Shown: positions 1-12,544 of the stretch, piece by piece
Layout: each line of letters opens with the position of its first letter
How positions within the stretch are numbered: position 1 is the stretch's first letter
DNA from: Undaria pinnatifida
Taxonomy: Eukaryota; Sar; Phaeophyceae; Laminariales; Alariaceae
DNA: 64,000 nt
Direction: 5' to 3'
Assembly (NCBI GenBank): GCA_012845835.1
Contig: JABAKD010000023.1
Span: 9,775,840-9,839,839, forward strand
The notes under the pieces: model-generated
What the model was told of the DNA's origin: nothing
Databases searched by the model: none
Seen by the model: the letters and a program-made list of their open reading frames with translations, nothing else
Program-made: the position numbers and the translations under genes

Positions 1-369
1 GACACGCACTGGACCACAGCATCATCGACAAAGAAAGACAGTGCAAGCATCCACGACAAGTTCTGACAGCGGCTAGAGCAACAAGCTTTTTTTTCTCATT
101 AAGGCTGTATGCCAGGTGTCATATATTCACAGTAGCATATCCCAATATAGCTACGCACACCGGCACGTTGTAGGGATGTCTCTCCACAGTAATGACGAAG
201 TACCAGGACGGACACTGGGTTGGCTAGTGAAGCATGAGAGCACAAAAGAAAGTTTCGACGTGAACACAACTCACACGTAACGATCGATCGCGGTACGGCG
301 GGCGCCTCCCGATGGTGTGCCGATTCAACGGCTGGATTGCCGTCTATGGTGCCGGTGAGAGCCTCTTGG

Positions 370-560
370 CACGATAAATGAATGTCACTGAGCCAGTATT
401 GTTTTTGAATGACGGGGGTTTTTAACCCAAATCTCGTCGGAATTTTTCATTCATTCTTGGTTTGCAATATCAATGGTTTTGTATACCTCGGGCATGGGTT
501 TGGACATAAGGCTGCACTTAAATTTTGCTCCAAACCGGTTTTGGCGTGAGGCATAGACTA
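370..560 (-). mobile_element. Possible MITE-A remnant
   Basis: TGAATGACGGGGGTTTTTAA, CCCAAATCTCGTCGGAA and a later GGGCATGGGTTTGG resemble the reverse MITE-A interior. No terminal repeats are visible. Confidence 0.35.
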
Positions 561-562
561 GA

Positions 563-1789
563 CTATAGAGCCAGCACCTCAAGCCAACAATTATGCAGAG
601 AAAAAATGATGCGCCATTTTTAGGCGTATCATAAATGCGTCACGAGTCGACCTCTCTACCGCACAGTATGAGTATAGCTACCTCTAGACAGTATAGAGTG
701 CACACTGTCTGTTTTGCAAGAGGGGGACGAAGGTCGGAAGCTTGTCCGGAGAGGGAAACGAGGCATCGTGGGAGGGAGATTGCTTCGCTACTTCCTTACC
801 GTACTTCGTATATAGTCTATATACATACATCTGTAGACTATTATTGCACACTTCTTCGAGTGGAAAATGGGCCACGGGGCAAATACGTACTGCCATTGAA
901 GAATAAAGACAGCATGATGTGTTCACTACATACAGCAGCACGAAGACATTGATCGCTCCGCACATTTCATCTTCATCTGGATTTTGCTTTAAGGAACAAG
1001 CAGGGCGGCTTGGAGAGGACAGGGGAGGCCTGTTCTTCGGTGGGTCTTTGCCGACGTTGGGGTGAGCTTATTTGTTTGTTCGTCGAAAAAAAAAAGAGAA
1101 ATCGAGTACCCACACACTGACAGCGGAGAGAGCAAAAATCAAATCGTTTTCATCATACATAGATGAAAGCCTGCTCGTATCCTCGTACGGTACGACTTGC
1201 GACTTGCTATATATTAATCTGCAGCAGAGCATTGTCGTGGTCCCTCATTAGTGCGTTGGATTACCAGATGAAAAAACCGCACTATAAGCGGCATCCCGCA
1301 CTATCACGGTACTCTCTATTAATAGGACGAGCCGGGACAACATCTACATTTTACTGCCCTTAACTGGGGGCCCGCACAAAAAAACGCCGCACAAGCAAAG
1401 GGACCTCGATTGCTGTATCCAACACAACAAGTATTATTGTTTATAACTTCGCTTGGTGCACTACGATTTGCGACTTTTGACCTTTTTTTCGGCGGTACAG
1501 CATAATTTGATAGTAGTGCAGTAATACAGTGTTACAGGCGTCGTCCCCGATTTTAGTGCGATGCGTTTCCATGTGACACTAACCACACACAAGTGGCACC
1601 CCGCACTATCACGGGGTGTTGGACTTACTCTCTACAAATAGGCCGAGCCGTGACTGAAGAGATTTTTTTTAACTGCGCTAAGCTGGGGCCCCGCACATAT
1701 GAATGCCGCACTCAACAAAGGGACCCAAAGACTGCTGTCCAATACCAGATACCAGTAATATTTACAAAGTCGCATGCGGTATCCAAAAC
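563..1789. other. No gene or repeat recognised
   Basis: Short ORFs only, none with biased codon use or a known domain. TATATAGTCTATATACATAC near 809 is a TA-rich patch. Confidence 0.5.
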
Positions 1790-4700
1790 CCAAAAGATAC
1801 TGTCCGGTGCGGACTATCACGGGTCCTCCCGCCAGCCAAGCACAAGACTGTCGGGACTGACCCCACGGCAGAGCAGTGTGCTAGTTCGAGTCGCTGGATC
1901 TGACGGTTGGCATGTCGATCAAGCGCGGCTTGTGAAAAGTGTCGAACTCTTTAGGCTGCGCTACGCAAAGATCAAAATACCATCAACACCCAAAGATCAA
2001 AAGATCATCAATCAGTATCAGAGATCCACATTCTAGTGCCTACTGTAGTGTGCTTTGCATCTTGAAGATGCGATATCTAAAGATCCATAGATACTGCCTG
2101 GCTCAGGTAGTACGCTGCATCCGAAGACCAAAGATCCTGCCTGGTGGTGCAATTTGCGTTTGTAACCCGCAGAATTTAATTATCATTAAAACGAGATACT
2201 ACCGATCTGTTGATCGATCGCCGAAGGCGTATTCACAGCCAGCACGGGAACGCGTGGTGGAGACTGGAGACGGTGGCACATAACCCTATCTCTCGTTCTT
2301 GTATTATCATCCGGCTCTCAAGCCTGAATCGTTTTTTTAGTTCCTTATGAGACCGAGTCAGGTTCGACGGCCGGATTATTAATAATACCAGACATAAAGC
2401 AATGTATCATCGTCTCCAGTCACGATCACGCTTTCCGGTGCTGGCTGCGTATACGCCTTTAAATTTAGAGGTCGATCAACAGATTTATACCGCCTGACTC
2501 AGGCCTGATATTATCAACAATCTGATCTCCCATAGGCTACAGCGGGGAGAGCAACAGCCAGTTGATGTCGAGTTGTATGCCTGGTAGCTTGGCTAGTCTA
2601 TATCATTTACATGGGGATTGATCGCGATTTGCGAGGTTTGAATTTTGACGCCGCAGTATCCAAACATCCAAATATCCCGCCTGGTGCAGACTATCACGCG
2701 TCTGGTCGCCCCACCAAGTGCGAGACTGACCCGACGGAAGAGCAGTGTTCTCGCTCAACCTGGCGGCTCTGACGGTCGACGTACATGTCGCTCGACCGCG
2801 GTTTGTGTTTTTTTGCGCTTTATTTAGGCTGTCGCAAAATATGGAATATATCGCCTCATGTGCTTCGCGTGCGACATCCTCACTTCGAGTTCACTCTTTG
2901 GTACGGACCATAACGCGTCTCCCTGCCTGCCAAGCACGGAAGTGACCCTCCAGCAGAGCAACGTCTTCATCCGAGCCGGGTGGTTCTGACGGTTTAGATG
3001 TCGATCAATCGCGGTTTGCGATTTATGCGGGTTGTGTGCTGCATCAAAAGATCACACATTATGCCTGGTGCCCTTGACTTTCTCGCGCCTTGCTGCCGGA
3101 AGATTTAAAGGTTCTGTTTGGTACAAACCATCGCGATTCTTCATCCCCCAAGCATGGAGCAGACCCCACAGCAGAGCAGTGTTCTCGTCCCCGACCTGGC
3201 GGTTCTGATGGGCCTGGTGTAGAATTCTCTGCTGCTCAAGGCTATCTCTCTACAGTTTTTTTTCTTCATGTCCTGCTTTGTGCTGCCCGGCCAACCAGTA
3301 TCATACCACGCCCCATCACATATGTCTTCAAACACACCAAGAAGCTGGCGACGCACACGCCCGGGAGCATTTGACACACCTGGTTAGTATGGAGGTGGAC
3401 CTGGCAGCGATGCCGACGAGGTGGGAGGAGTCCTTCTCGGCTGTCCGCTGTCTGGTGGTGCTGGTGGCGTGGAAGCAGATATGAGTACTTGTCGGCTGGC
3501 AGCTGTCGGATGGTGTTGTGTGGGGGTGGGGTGAGGAGGGCGAATTGTTCCGGGGGTGATATACTCGGGAATAACAACGTTTTTTCCGTTTTACACATTT
3601 TCCTCATGGCCCTACATTCCATACACCAGGTACGTTTTACGTCCCAACCAACACGATTTTGGCTCTTAAATTTTTAAGAGGCGTGCCCGTCACCACGGTC
3701 ATTTTTTGTATCTGTTGCATGTGTTGCAGAACTCCAGCAGCGAGAGTAGTAAGTACAGCATGAACGGTACTGCCTATATTCTATACACCAGGTAGGTGTG
3801 TTTTACGTCCCAAACACCATTTTTGGCTCCTTTTAAGAAGAGGCGTACCCGTCACCCCGGTCATTTTTTTCTATATGTTGTATGTGTTGCAGAACTCCGG
3901 CAGCAAGAGTAGTAAGCACAGCAGCAAGGGTACTGCAGTTCGTACAGTAGCATCCAGATAAAACAAGGCAGGATGTGGGACACGGGCAGGGCGAAATCGC
4001 TGTTGATGCATCTGACTCCGTGAAGGTCCTGTTCGAGGTTTTGAAGCTACGGTATTCAATGTCCAAAATATGATACTGCCTGGAACAGACTACTACTGCG
4101 CGTCAGCCCGCGAAGTACAGCACTGATCCCACCCAGCAGATAGGCGTTTATGTCGGGACCGTGGCTCTGAAGGTCTACATATATGTGCATGCTAATCGAT
4201 CGTGGCTTGAAATGCTAGCTTTTTTTGGCTGCTGGACATTTCAAAAGATCGAAGATTCCGCCCAGGTGCAGCTTGCATTTTGAATTTTAGTGCTGCAGTA
4301 TCAGAACATTAAATTATTCGACCCCGGGAGCAGACACTATCGCGCATATGCCATCTTGTCGTCGTCTAAGCACCTGGATTGGTCTCACACAGCAGAGCAG
4401 TGCTCTCGTCCGGGTCGGTGGCTCCGATGGTCTAAACAACATATGTTGATCGATAGCGGTTTGTAGCTTTGCGTTGTGCCCAAATATCGAAGATACTGCC
4501 GGGTGAACGTTCCTTGCGATTTTCGTATGCAGTTTTTATTATGCAGTTTCCAGAGGAAAACATTTATTATAGCTTGATCTTCCTGGTTCAGCGGGAGAGC
4601 AATTGGTAGTTGCTTTGGAGCTGTGTGATTGGGGTCTTGGCAATATCTTCGTATGTGTGTGAATCGATCGCGGTATAGGACGTTTGCGTTGTTGGGTTGC

Positions 4701-5560
4701 GGTATCTAACTCCAAACGGTACTGCCTGGTGCAGACTATCGGGCGCCTGGACGCCCACTAAGCACGGGACTGACCCGACGGTAGAGCAGGTTTATCGTCT
4801 CCGCGGAGACTCCGACGGCTGACGTGTACTTGTTGATAGGTGGTTGTTTGTGAGTCCTGAATTTGAATATTCTGTATATCCAAAGATGGAACAAATTGCC
4901 TGGTGCGCTGCGGTATCCGAATACAAAAGTATCTTCCATCTTTGGGTACAGCATCTCAGAAACCACTCCATTGATCGCCATGTAAACCATCAAGGCCGCA
5001 AGCTTGTGGACGAGAATACTGCTCTGCCATCGGGTCAGTCCCGTGCTGTGAGAGTAATACACTCGGGACTGTATGCACCAGGCGGAATCTTTGGGTCTTC
5101 AGATGACGCAGTATAAAAACGAAAATCCACCAGGAAGGTATCTTATCTTCCACATTTGGGCACGGCCGCCAACAGTAAAAAACTTCACACCGCGTTGACC
5201 GACATCACTATGAATGTAGATCGCCGGAGCCACCGGCTCGGACGCGAACACTGTTGTGCTGTGGGGTCGGCGCGTGCTGAGGGTACAAAACGATGCTAAA
5301 TATCGGGTCTGAAAATCGGGAGAATATTCGATATTGGCATACCGCAAGCCTGCAACAGTCGCAAAGTGCATCTAGGGCACTTCCTGGTGCGGACTATCGC
5401 GCGTCTCGTCGCCCGCCAAGCAAGGGACTGATCCCACAGCTGAGCGGTGTTCTCGTCCGAGGCGGTGGCCCTGACAGGCCTGGCGTACGAACGGCCCGTA
5501 TCACACTACGTCCAATGCAGCAACACACGTCCACACGCACAAAGAAAGCTATCGCGCGAG
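1790..5560 (+). repeat. Degenerate satellite-like array (~220-bp unit)
   Basis: A unit with CCTGGTGCAGACTATCGCG, AGCACGGGACTGACCC, GCAGAGCAGTGTTCTCGTCC and GATCGCGGTTTG recurs near 1797, 2670, 2897, 3113, 4075, 4316, 4720 and 5387, with one inverted copy at about 4960-5095. Spacings of 216-241 bp occur where copies are adjacent. Short ORFs here follow the repeat and differ in frame from copy to copy. Confidence 0.7.
3617..3950 (+). repeat. Tandem duplication, ~162-bp unit
   Basis: ATACACCAGGTA..TTTTACGTCCCAA..TTTTGGCTC..AAGAGGCGT.CCCGTCACC recurs with a 162-bp offset (3623 and 3785). Both copies end GTGTTGCAGAACTCC.GCAGC.AGAGTAGTAAG. A third partial copy starts near 5860. Confidence 0.65.
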
Positions 5561-7369
5561 ATTTGATCGTCGACTTGGTACATCCGGGGCCACAATGCAC
5601 ACAGCTGGCTTTAGATGGGAAGCTGGCGGCGGCGCCGAAGAGTCGAGAGGAGTACTTGTCGGTCGTCGGCTGTCTGGCGGTGCTGGTGGTGAGGAAGCAG
5701 TTCTAAGTACTTGTCGGCAGCTGGCGGAGGATGTTGTGTAGGAGTGGGGTGGTGGTGGGATGAATGAACCTGCGGGCAAAAATGAAGGGGACCGACAACG
5801 GAAACCGTGGTTGCAAGGGTTTCTGTTATGCACCTTTCCATCCGGTACATTATGCTATACACCAGGTACGCTTTACTTCCTTCAAAGAAAGGATGTTGGC
5901 CGTTGAATGAGGTGCATCCGTTACCAGAGTCAATTAAAATGCTAATCCAAGTACCGGCATTTCCCCTCTCTCTTTCACCGTGACAAAAGTTTCCGCCACA
6001 TGTAAAGCGTATATATCTACTGCCATGGGGTTGCTCGTCAGGCTGTATTGTTATTTTGTTGTTTAAGCTGTATTTTTTTAAGGTACATTGTAAGTATCTT
6101 CGAAGAAAACAAGGTGCGCTCTTGCCGCGGCACGCTCACGCTCCTCTTAGCGCCGAGATCGACCTATCGTCAACAATACGAAACCACACGCGCACAAAAG
6201 GAAGGCATCGTCACCTTTTAGGGGAGATGTCCTTCGCTACGACTGTGTTCCGTTGAGGCTCTGCACCCCCGGTAAGACCAGGCACCATAATGAACTTGAC
6301 TCAAATGCTCCTAAGCATAACACCAGTTATTTTTTGCGCTCTTTTTTGTGTTCGATGATTCATCCTGTTAACAGTGGGGATCTCCATAAATTGTGCGCAG
6401 TAACAACAATGCAATGCCATTGTGGCTGGGCACACGTATCCTGAAGCCGTCACTTGGCGAGCACGAACTATCGATGTTGCTACGAAAGAAGAACAGGGTA
6501 GCCCTAAGAATGACCCCAACAACGTAGCGTTGGCCCTTTACATGATTTCATACAGCACATACAAAATATACACACAACGCACATACTAGATACAGCATAC
6601 CGGAAGCAATAATAGAGGGCGCGGTGAAAAACGTACGTGCCGTATAGGTGCTATAAGTGCTGTGTTAACCCGTTATATGTTCTCAATACTGCTGCTACTT
6701 TGGTTTGCTTGCATCCAAATCGGAAATGGTCCATTAGTTTTTTAGGCCCCCTCAAGGTCAACATTCACACAATACTAAATATAAATTTGAACGACCGCGA
6801 GGAGGCCCTTTGATTCTGCAGAACAAAGAACACACGTCCTCTCGCACGTATGCCCACAGCGGGCACTGCACGGCAGCAGCAGCCGCAGCAGCAGCGTCTT
6901 CCGGCCACGTTTGGTGTGAGTTGGGGTTGGGGTTGGCGTGGGGGACAAGCTTATGGTTGTAGGGTTGGGAATTAGGTTGGTTAGACCCAATCATTTGCTA
7001 CGATAGAAGTGTACCTTTTTTCGTCTGAAGCTTCCCACTTGAGTAGCTGTGCACCCCCTCGAAAAACCTAACGTTGGAGAGTATTGCGAGCTTAACCCGA
7101 TGGGCCATCCCACGATCTAGGCATCCAACGGAAAACGTTGCAGGGGTATAGACTATATGGAGAACCTTGACGATTTTTGAGCTAAGGATATCTACCATCG
7201 TTCAGAAAGTTGAAGCATTTTTTAGTCCAAAACGTGCTACCCGAGTCACCCCACGGCATATGGATTTTGCATCAATTGGGTTACTAAGGGCGTCTGGCCC
7301 GTTGAGATCCTCAAGCGAGGACTCTCGGTTAAGCTGATACTTTACAAGAAGATGCATTTGTCGTAGGAC
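5561..7369. other. No gene recognised
   Basis: The first 200 bp (5620-5780) resemble 3400-3550 (GGAGTACTTGTCGG..GTCGGCTGTCTGGCGGTGCTGG), so they belong to the upstream repeat region. The rest is unique. A GTTGGGGTTGGGGTTGG patch lies at 6911-6930. Confidence 0.5.
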
Positions 7370-7640
7370 TACCTAAAAAATAGAAGAGCCGGATCGCGGA
7401 AACGAAAGCCTTCGAAGTGATGCTTCGGTTCCTGTGAGATGTTGACCTAGCTCCTCATGTTAGGAGCTCAGAAACTTCTTAGAGTCTGCTGCACTCCTAC
7501 AGCGGGCTGACTCTACCTCTCTATCTTCGCGCATGTCGGGGGGTCTTTGTCTCTGCGTTGACCCAATAATGGAAAGCGATTCCTACCCCTCGGGACATCG
7601 TGAGCGGTCTCAATAGGCGTACCATTACCCCGGTACAGTC
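7370..7640 (+). repeat. Element D copy
   Basis: GAAAGCCTTCGAAGTGATGC, GTGAGATGTTGACCTAGCTCC and TCATGTTAGGAGCTCAGAAAC. Related blocks appear at 11400-11520 (reverse) and 57600-57990. Confidence 0.45.
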
Positions 7641-7944
7641 AAGTCGTGGCCCCGCGTCAGTGGGGTGGGGGGCTCGTTAGAGGGCGGTGTGGCCCAGTTT
7701 TATGCGGTGATGACCGTTTGCCACGACCTTCTGCGCGTCGTAAAGACCACTGCAGAAATGTATGTACTGTGCACCATTCGGTGATAGCGCGGGGTCCCAC
7801 TTTTGTGCGGTTATGGCCATCTGGCATGGCACTGCACATTTGAGGGACCGTAAGACTGTACCACACAGCATCACCACCGTAGAAGATATCCTATCCCAAG
7901 AATGACCCCCGTACAGCCAGCCAGCTGATGGCCCGTGCTTAGGA

Positions 7945-8060
7945 CACACGCGCGTGCTACGATAGACGTAGCACTTCTTGGATGGACACTTTTTCCTAAA
8001 TGACCGGGCTCTCCTTTTTTGACCCAAAATCGTCTGAAGTGTGCACATTTGTGTAAAACG
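7945..8060 (-). mobile_element. MITE-A, truncated copy
   Basis: GCGCGTGCTACGATAGACG followed by AAATGACCGGGCTCTCC and TTGACCCAAAATCGTCTGAA: a terminus and the neighbouring interior in reverse. The rest is missing. Confidence 0.5.
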
Positions 8061-8110
8061 GTTTTCGTTGCATAGCCCAGACCTTCGCATCGTTTATCGG
8101 ATAGAACTTA

Positions 8111-8460
8111 GACGCGTGCTACGATAGAGGTGCACTACGTTTTTTTCTGAGCTTCCTCGATTCTGGGAGCTTTAAACCTCTCACAAACAACTGATGTGCA
8201 GAAACAAAGAAATGTTACACCGGATAAAAAAACCCATCGCTCAAGTACGCAACGAGAATCTCGCAAAGAAAATGCCCTATTTCCGACGATTTTTGTTTAA
8301 GGAGCCCCGATGGGGGAAATACCGCTATTTTCAACTTCTGGACTTGAGGCGCGCTTGCACGAGTGATTTTTGGTTAAGGAGCCCCGATGGGGGAAATACC
8401 GCTATTTTCAACTTCTGGACTTGAGGCGCGCTCGCACGAGTGACTGCCGTACTCGACGGA
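8111..8460 (+). mobile_element. MITE-A copy with internal 77-bp tandem duplication
   Basis: It starts GACGCGTGCTACGATAGAGG and shows the shared MITE-A interior (GAG..TTCCTCGA..GGGAGCTT..CCTCTC, CGGATAAAAAAACCCAT, CCGACGATTTT, TAAGGAGCCCCG). The right end is replaced by a block containing GGAGCCCCGATGGGGGAAA twice, 77 bp apart (8301 and 8378), each ending in GCACGAGTGA. Confidence 0.6.
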
Positions 8461-8659
8461 CATTAAATGCTTGAAATGAGGTGAAAGATCTATCCGCGCA
8501 GCGCGTAACTTCCCATTCATTTTGTTTCCGATTCGTGTCGTGGCATAATTTAAACAGCACGAGAAAAAAACTCCAGATAGCAAAGAAACGGGGGTGTCAC
8601 TCGCGCGCGAATGACCGCGAACCACGACAAGAAATGATCCCGAACGCGACCCCGCCAAC

Positions 8660-8936
8660 GACGCGTGCTATGATAGAAACGCACCACATTTTTTTCTGAG
8701 GTTTCCTCGACTTTGGGAGGTTGAGACCTCCCCCAAGAACTGATTTGGAAAAGAAAACAATACTTTGCCACCGGATGAAAAATCCCATGGCCTAGGTATA
8801 CAACGAGAACCACGTAAAAACGAATGGCCTACAACTTCCGACGATTCGGGATTAAGGAGCCACGTTGTTCAGAAAACATTTCGGACGAAAAGTGTTAAAT
8901 AGCACTTGATACAAACGTCAATCGTAGCATACGTCT
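8660..8936 (+). mobile_element. MITE-A, complete copy
   Basis: 277 bp from GACGCGTGCTATGATAG to ATCGTAGCATACGTC, a pair of imperfect terminal inverted repeats. The interior matches the other copies: CCTCGACTTTGGGAGG, CGGATGAAAAATCCCATGGCC, TTCCGACGATTCGGG. No coding capacity; a non-autonomous DNA element. Confidence 0.75.
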
Positions 8937-10997
8937 AAAATACAAACTGGGTACACACCAGTCAGGATGAGATCTGAAATAAAAATCCACGTTCAATCGC
9001 CGAATGTGTACACGCCCGCGCGTGGCTCGATGCCAAGAAAAGCGCCGCCAGTCCGGGGTGGTAGAGCACTGTACGATGTACCACAGCGCAAGCTGCGGTG
9101 GTTGCGCGTCATCTCGTCATGCGGACCTGGAAATGTCGTTCTCGACGGTGAGTGCTCCCGCGGCGAGCGTTTTTTTGTGTGATGCACAGCAGAGGTCTCT
9201 CTATATTGCCGATCGCGTGGTTTAATTACTCCGAAACTGCTCAGGACGCTTGGGGGACGGCCAGCGTCGGCGGTATACGCGGGATAGCCCCGGTTTCTGC
9301 TATTGGACCGGGTTTTTCCGCATGGTGTACCGGCGCCATTGAGGGTGCCCCCTCCCTCCTTCCCGTACGTTATCCTGGCGGTGTCTGGTTTTTCTTGCGA
9401 GTCTACGTGCTCTGAGTTTGTCGCGATTCTTGTTTGTTTATGTCAACGATCGAGACGAAAATAACGAAATGTGTGCACTCACAAGTCCGGAGATCAATTT
9501 TTAGATCCCAGGATTTTTTCGCAGATACTAGCAATCGAGTAGATATCTATGCACATGTTGACGTATGCTGATTGGAATCACCCTCCCCCAACCCTTCCTA
9601 AATATCCACCGCGCACTACTGGTAAGTCTCAAACACGCCACAAAGCGCCTCTCCCCCCCAAACCCACCAATCCACAACACATCCTCATCCAAATGGATGG
9701 ACGCCGGAACAGCGTCCAGTGTATGGTTGGAAGCACAAGCCTCCCGCCGCCAACCTGCCTTTTCGCAGCGAACTCCCCCGAAAATGTTACGTGTATGTAT
9801 ACAAGCACACAAACCCCACTCTCGAACCCCGTTGGAACCCAAGCGAACGACACTAGCACTCCCCATCTAACGGCCATGTACTGCGACCACCGTCTCACAA
9901 AGGTCTAACGATAAGCTTCTGGTTCCAGCCCCGTCAGCACTGAAACGAGGCTTCGCTAGGTTTTCGAGGCACCCCACATCACCGTGCCAAACCATCTCTT
10001 GGTAGTAACATCACACACAGCTTCAGTTTTTCAGCACATATCGACCCGCACGACGATGTCGCCTGACTGCTTGTCACCACCGCCACGACCCCCCACAACC
10101 CTCGCTGTTCGAGAAACGATGTGCAACACCACGCCTATACCCTGTGAATGTTCCGACGCCTCTCCTCTTCCTCCCCAAACGTGTATCCCTTCCAACCAAA
10201 TACGAACGCCACGGCTAAGTACACTTAATACTTTCCCGCACCGCCTGACGCGTGTGCCACGGAATAAGCGCACCCGGGCATTTTTCCTGAGGCTCCTGAA
10301 GCGATAAGCTTAATACCTCGCACATCAAAAATAAAAAACAAGGGGAAAGTGAATGTGAAACTCCGACTAACCCTCTCACGGCCGAAGCGTAAAACGAATC
10401 AATAGCGCAACAAGAGTGACTTTCCAGTAGAATCGGGTCAAGGAGCCACTCGTTCAAAACCTAATTTCGACACAACGTGTTATCCTTGCCGTGCAATGCG
10501 TCGTCCATCCCCTCCCCCCCCCCTTCCCCCACCCGACCCCCTCCCGCCCTCCCCGCACAACGCTTCGAAGCCCAAATGAAGATCCCTCTTCTATAATTGG
10601 TGTATTCATGACCACGCGCCACAATCCCCCCAAACAAACATCCCTTCTGAAACCAAATTGGTACCACCGCAGCCGACCTTTTGTATGTGTGTCGGGAGCA
10701 CCCTCTGCTTCCTTCCAGCTGGTTCTTGTGGATATCGTGAAGAACCGCAAATATGTCAAGGCAGGGGGCTCAAAACGCTTACAGTGCGCGTTTGCGCGGC
10801 TCAGGGCCGCTCGCGCGAGCAGCGAAACTCCTTGCGAGGCGTTTAGGCTTCGTGACAGGCACCGGGCTGTGGAAATTGGCGTGTTTCGCTTCGTTAACGA
10901 GAAGGGGTCAAACCACACTCTACTCCCTACCCCCGTAGAAGCAGCGCATCCATACGTTCCTAAGCTTTCTCGGTTGAGGAACTCTCTCCCCAGTCAA
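8937..10997. other. No gene recognised; C/A-rich stretches
   Basis: 9590-10560 is rich in ACCC and CCCC, which keeps several frames open on both strands (up to 201 codons). No motif, start context or splice pattern supports any of them. Confidence 0.5.
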
Positions 10998-11286
10998 GAC
11001 GTGTGCTACGATAGAGGTGCACCACCCCACGTTTTTGTTTCTAAGGTTCCTCCTTTGGGGAGCTTGAGACCTCTCCCAAAAGACCGATTGGATTGAAATG
11101 AAACTGCTACTAGCGGATGAAAAACTCCATGGCCTTGGTATACACCTCGAAAATCAGGCAAAAAAAATGCCTATTATTTGTTTTGTTTCCGAAGATTTTG
11201 GGGTTAAGGAGACTCGTCACTCAGAAAACATTGCAGAAGGAGAGTGATCACAATACCTGTATCGTAGCTTACTCGTTCCAAAGCCC
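10998..11286 (+). mobile_element. MITE-A copy
   Basis: Left end GACGTGTGCTACGATAGAGG, right end CTGTATCGTAGCTTACTCG. The interior has GCGGATGAAAAACTCCATGG and GGGTTAAGGAGACTCGTC. About 289 bp. Confidence 0.7.
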
Positions 11287-11339
11287 GACTTTAAGAAAAT
11301 GTGAAGAGTGCGACCCGAACGGCGATGATCCCATTTCCT

Positions 11340-11560
11340 AGGAGTACACAGCGCAATCTATTGCTAAGGGCCGTCTCGCGCTAGCGGTGAGCAGAAGACT
11401 CTGAGAGTTTTCTGAGCCTCCCAGCACGAGGAGCTCCGCATCTCGCCCGAAAAACGACTTCGAAGGAAGACGCTCGTTCGCACAACCCGACCATCAATTC
11501 TATACGCCAGTCCGAAAACACACGTCTAGTCGTAAAATGATGATCCCCATCCACGATAAA
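11340..11560 (-). repeat. Element D copy, reverse
   Basis: CAGCACGAGGAGCTCCGCATC, CGACTTCGAAGGAAGACGC and TCGTTCGCACAACCCGACC correspond to the reverse of the 57.6-kb block. Confidence 0.45.
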
Positions 11561-11635
11561 TGTTCAACGCTTGAGGAGCTCAAGAGGTAAGAGGCGTTCA
11601 TGGCCCCAAAAGCTGAAGCTCCTATGCCGTTGGAG

Positions 11636-11895
11636 ACGCGCGCTACGATAAAGGTGCAACACTGTCTTTCTGAGGTTTCTCAACTTGGAAGCTCAAAACC
11701 TCTCCCAAAGACTGGTTTGGAGAAAAATCAAAACTGCTAACGGATGAAAAAATCCCATGGTCAAGGTACACAGCAGAAAAAAAAGGCCAACAAATAAAAG
11801 ATGTCCTATTCCAATCATTTTGGGTTAAGGAGCCCCGTCATCCAGAACACAATTCAGACGAGAAGTGACATAACTACATAACTCTATCGTACCAC
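11636..11895 (+). mobile_element. MITE-A copy
   Basis: Left end GACGCGCGCTACGATAAAGG, right end ACTCTATCGTACCAC. The interior has ACGGATGAAAAAATCCCATGG and TTTTGGGTTAAGGAGCCCCG. About 260 bp. Confidence 0.7.
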
Positions 11896-11960
11896 CCTTC
11901 TGGATGACTCCAAAAAAAAATATCGGTCCGTTGCGGGCTAAGGAGCGCGTAAGGAGACCG

Positions 11961-12203
11961 ATTCTACGACAGCCACCCCCAAAAACCAGCGGTTTTCTTT
12001 AGCGAACGTTTCGTGGCTGCTCGATACGAGGGAGGATGCTATGAAAAAAAGTTTTTTGTACATGATTTCTTGTTCACGAAAGCACTATCGACCGATGACG
12101 CCAGGGTGGCGAAAGGCGCCGTATTAAAGGAGATACGGCCGTGGAGCTGGTTTCAAAACCGGCGATTTCGTTCAAGAAATAGTTCGGGGGGCTATCGTAG
12201 AAT
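11961..12203 (+). mobile_element. MITE-B copy
   Basis: Ends ATTCTACGACAGCCACCCCC and GGGGGGCTATCGTAGAAT form inverted repeats, followed inward by TTTAGCGAACGTTTCGTGGC on the left and AACCGGCGATTTCGTTCAAG on the right. About 243 bp, no coding capacity. Confidence 0.75.
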
Positions 12204-12544
12204 GACTTAGGAGCACCGCCACATTCTCATGAAAATATGTCACCCGAAATGTGCCACACCCCTATCATAAGATAGAGCTAACATTAGTGTTTTCGAGTGT
12301 GTTTTACAAGGCCGCTTGCGCCAGGGGCCAAGCAAACTGCAGGTGGTGAAAAACGGGACACCTTCGCTACCGAGATTCTCGCGCGCACAAGCAAACGTCC
12401 TACGGCGGCCTCTAGATCACACCTCGATAGGACCGGCACCAAGTATGCCTGAGGCAGGCCCGCCCGAAAAAGCTCTGTAAAAGGTGACCAGGAACGGGCG
12501 CTGAGACGAAGTGAAAGTGCAAACCACGACGCAAAAGCGAACGG
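12204..12544. other. No gene recognised
   Basis: Between MITE-B and MITE-C copies. A 123-codon minus ORF crosses into MITE-C and is not supported. Confidence 0.45.

Noticed and set aside
10491-11096. 201-codon plus ORF
   Set aside because: It starts in a C-rich tract and ends inside a MITE-A; no domain or codon bias.
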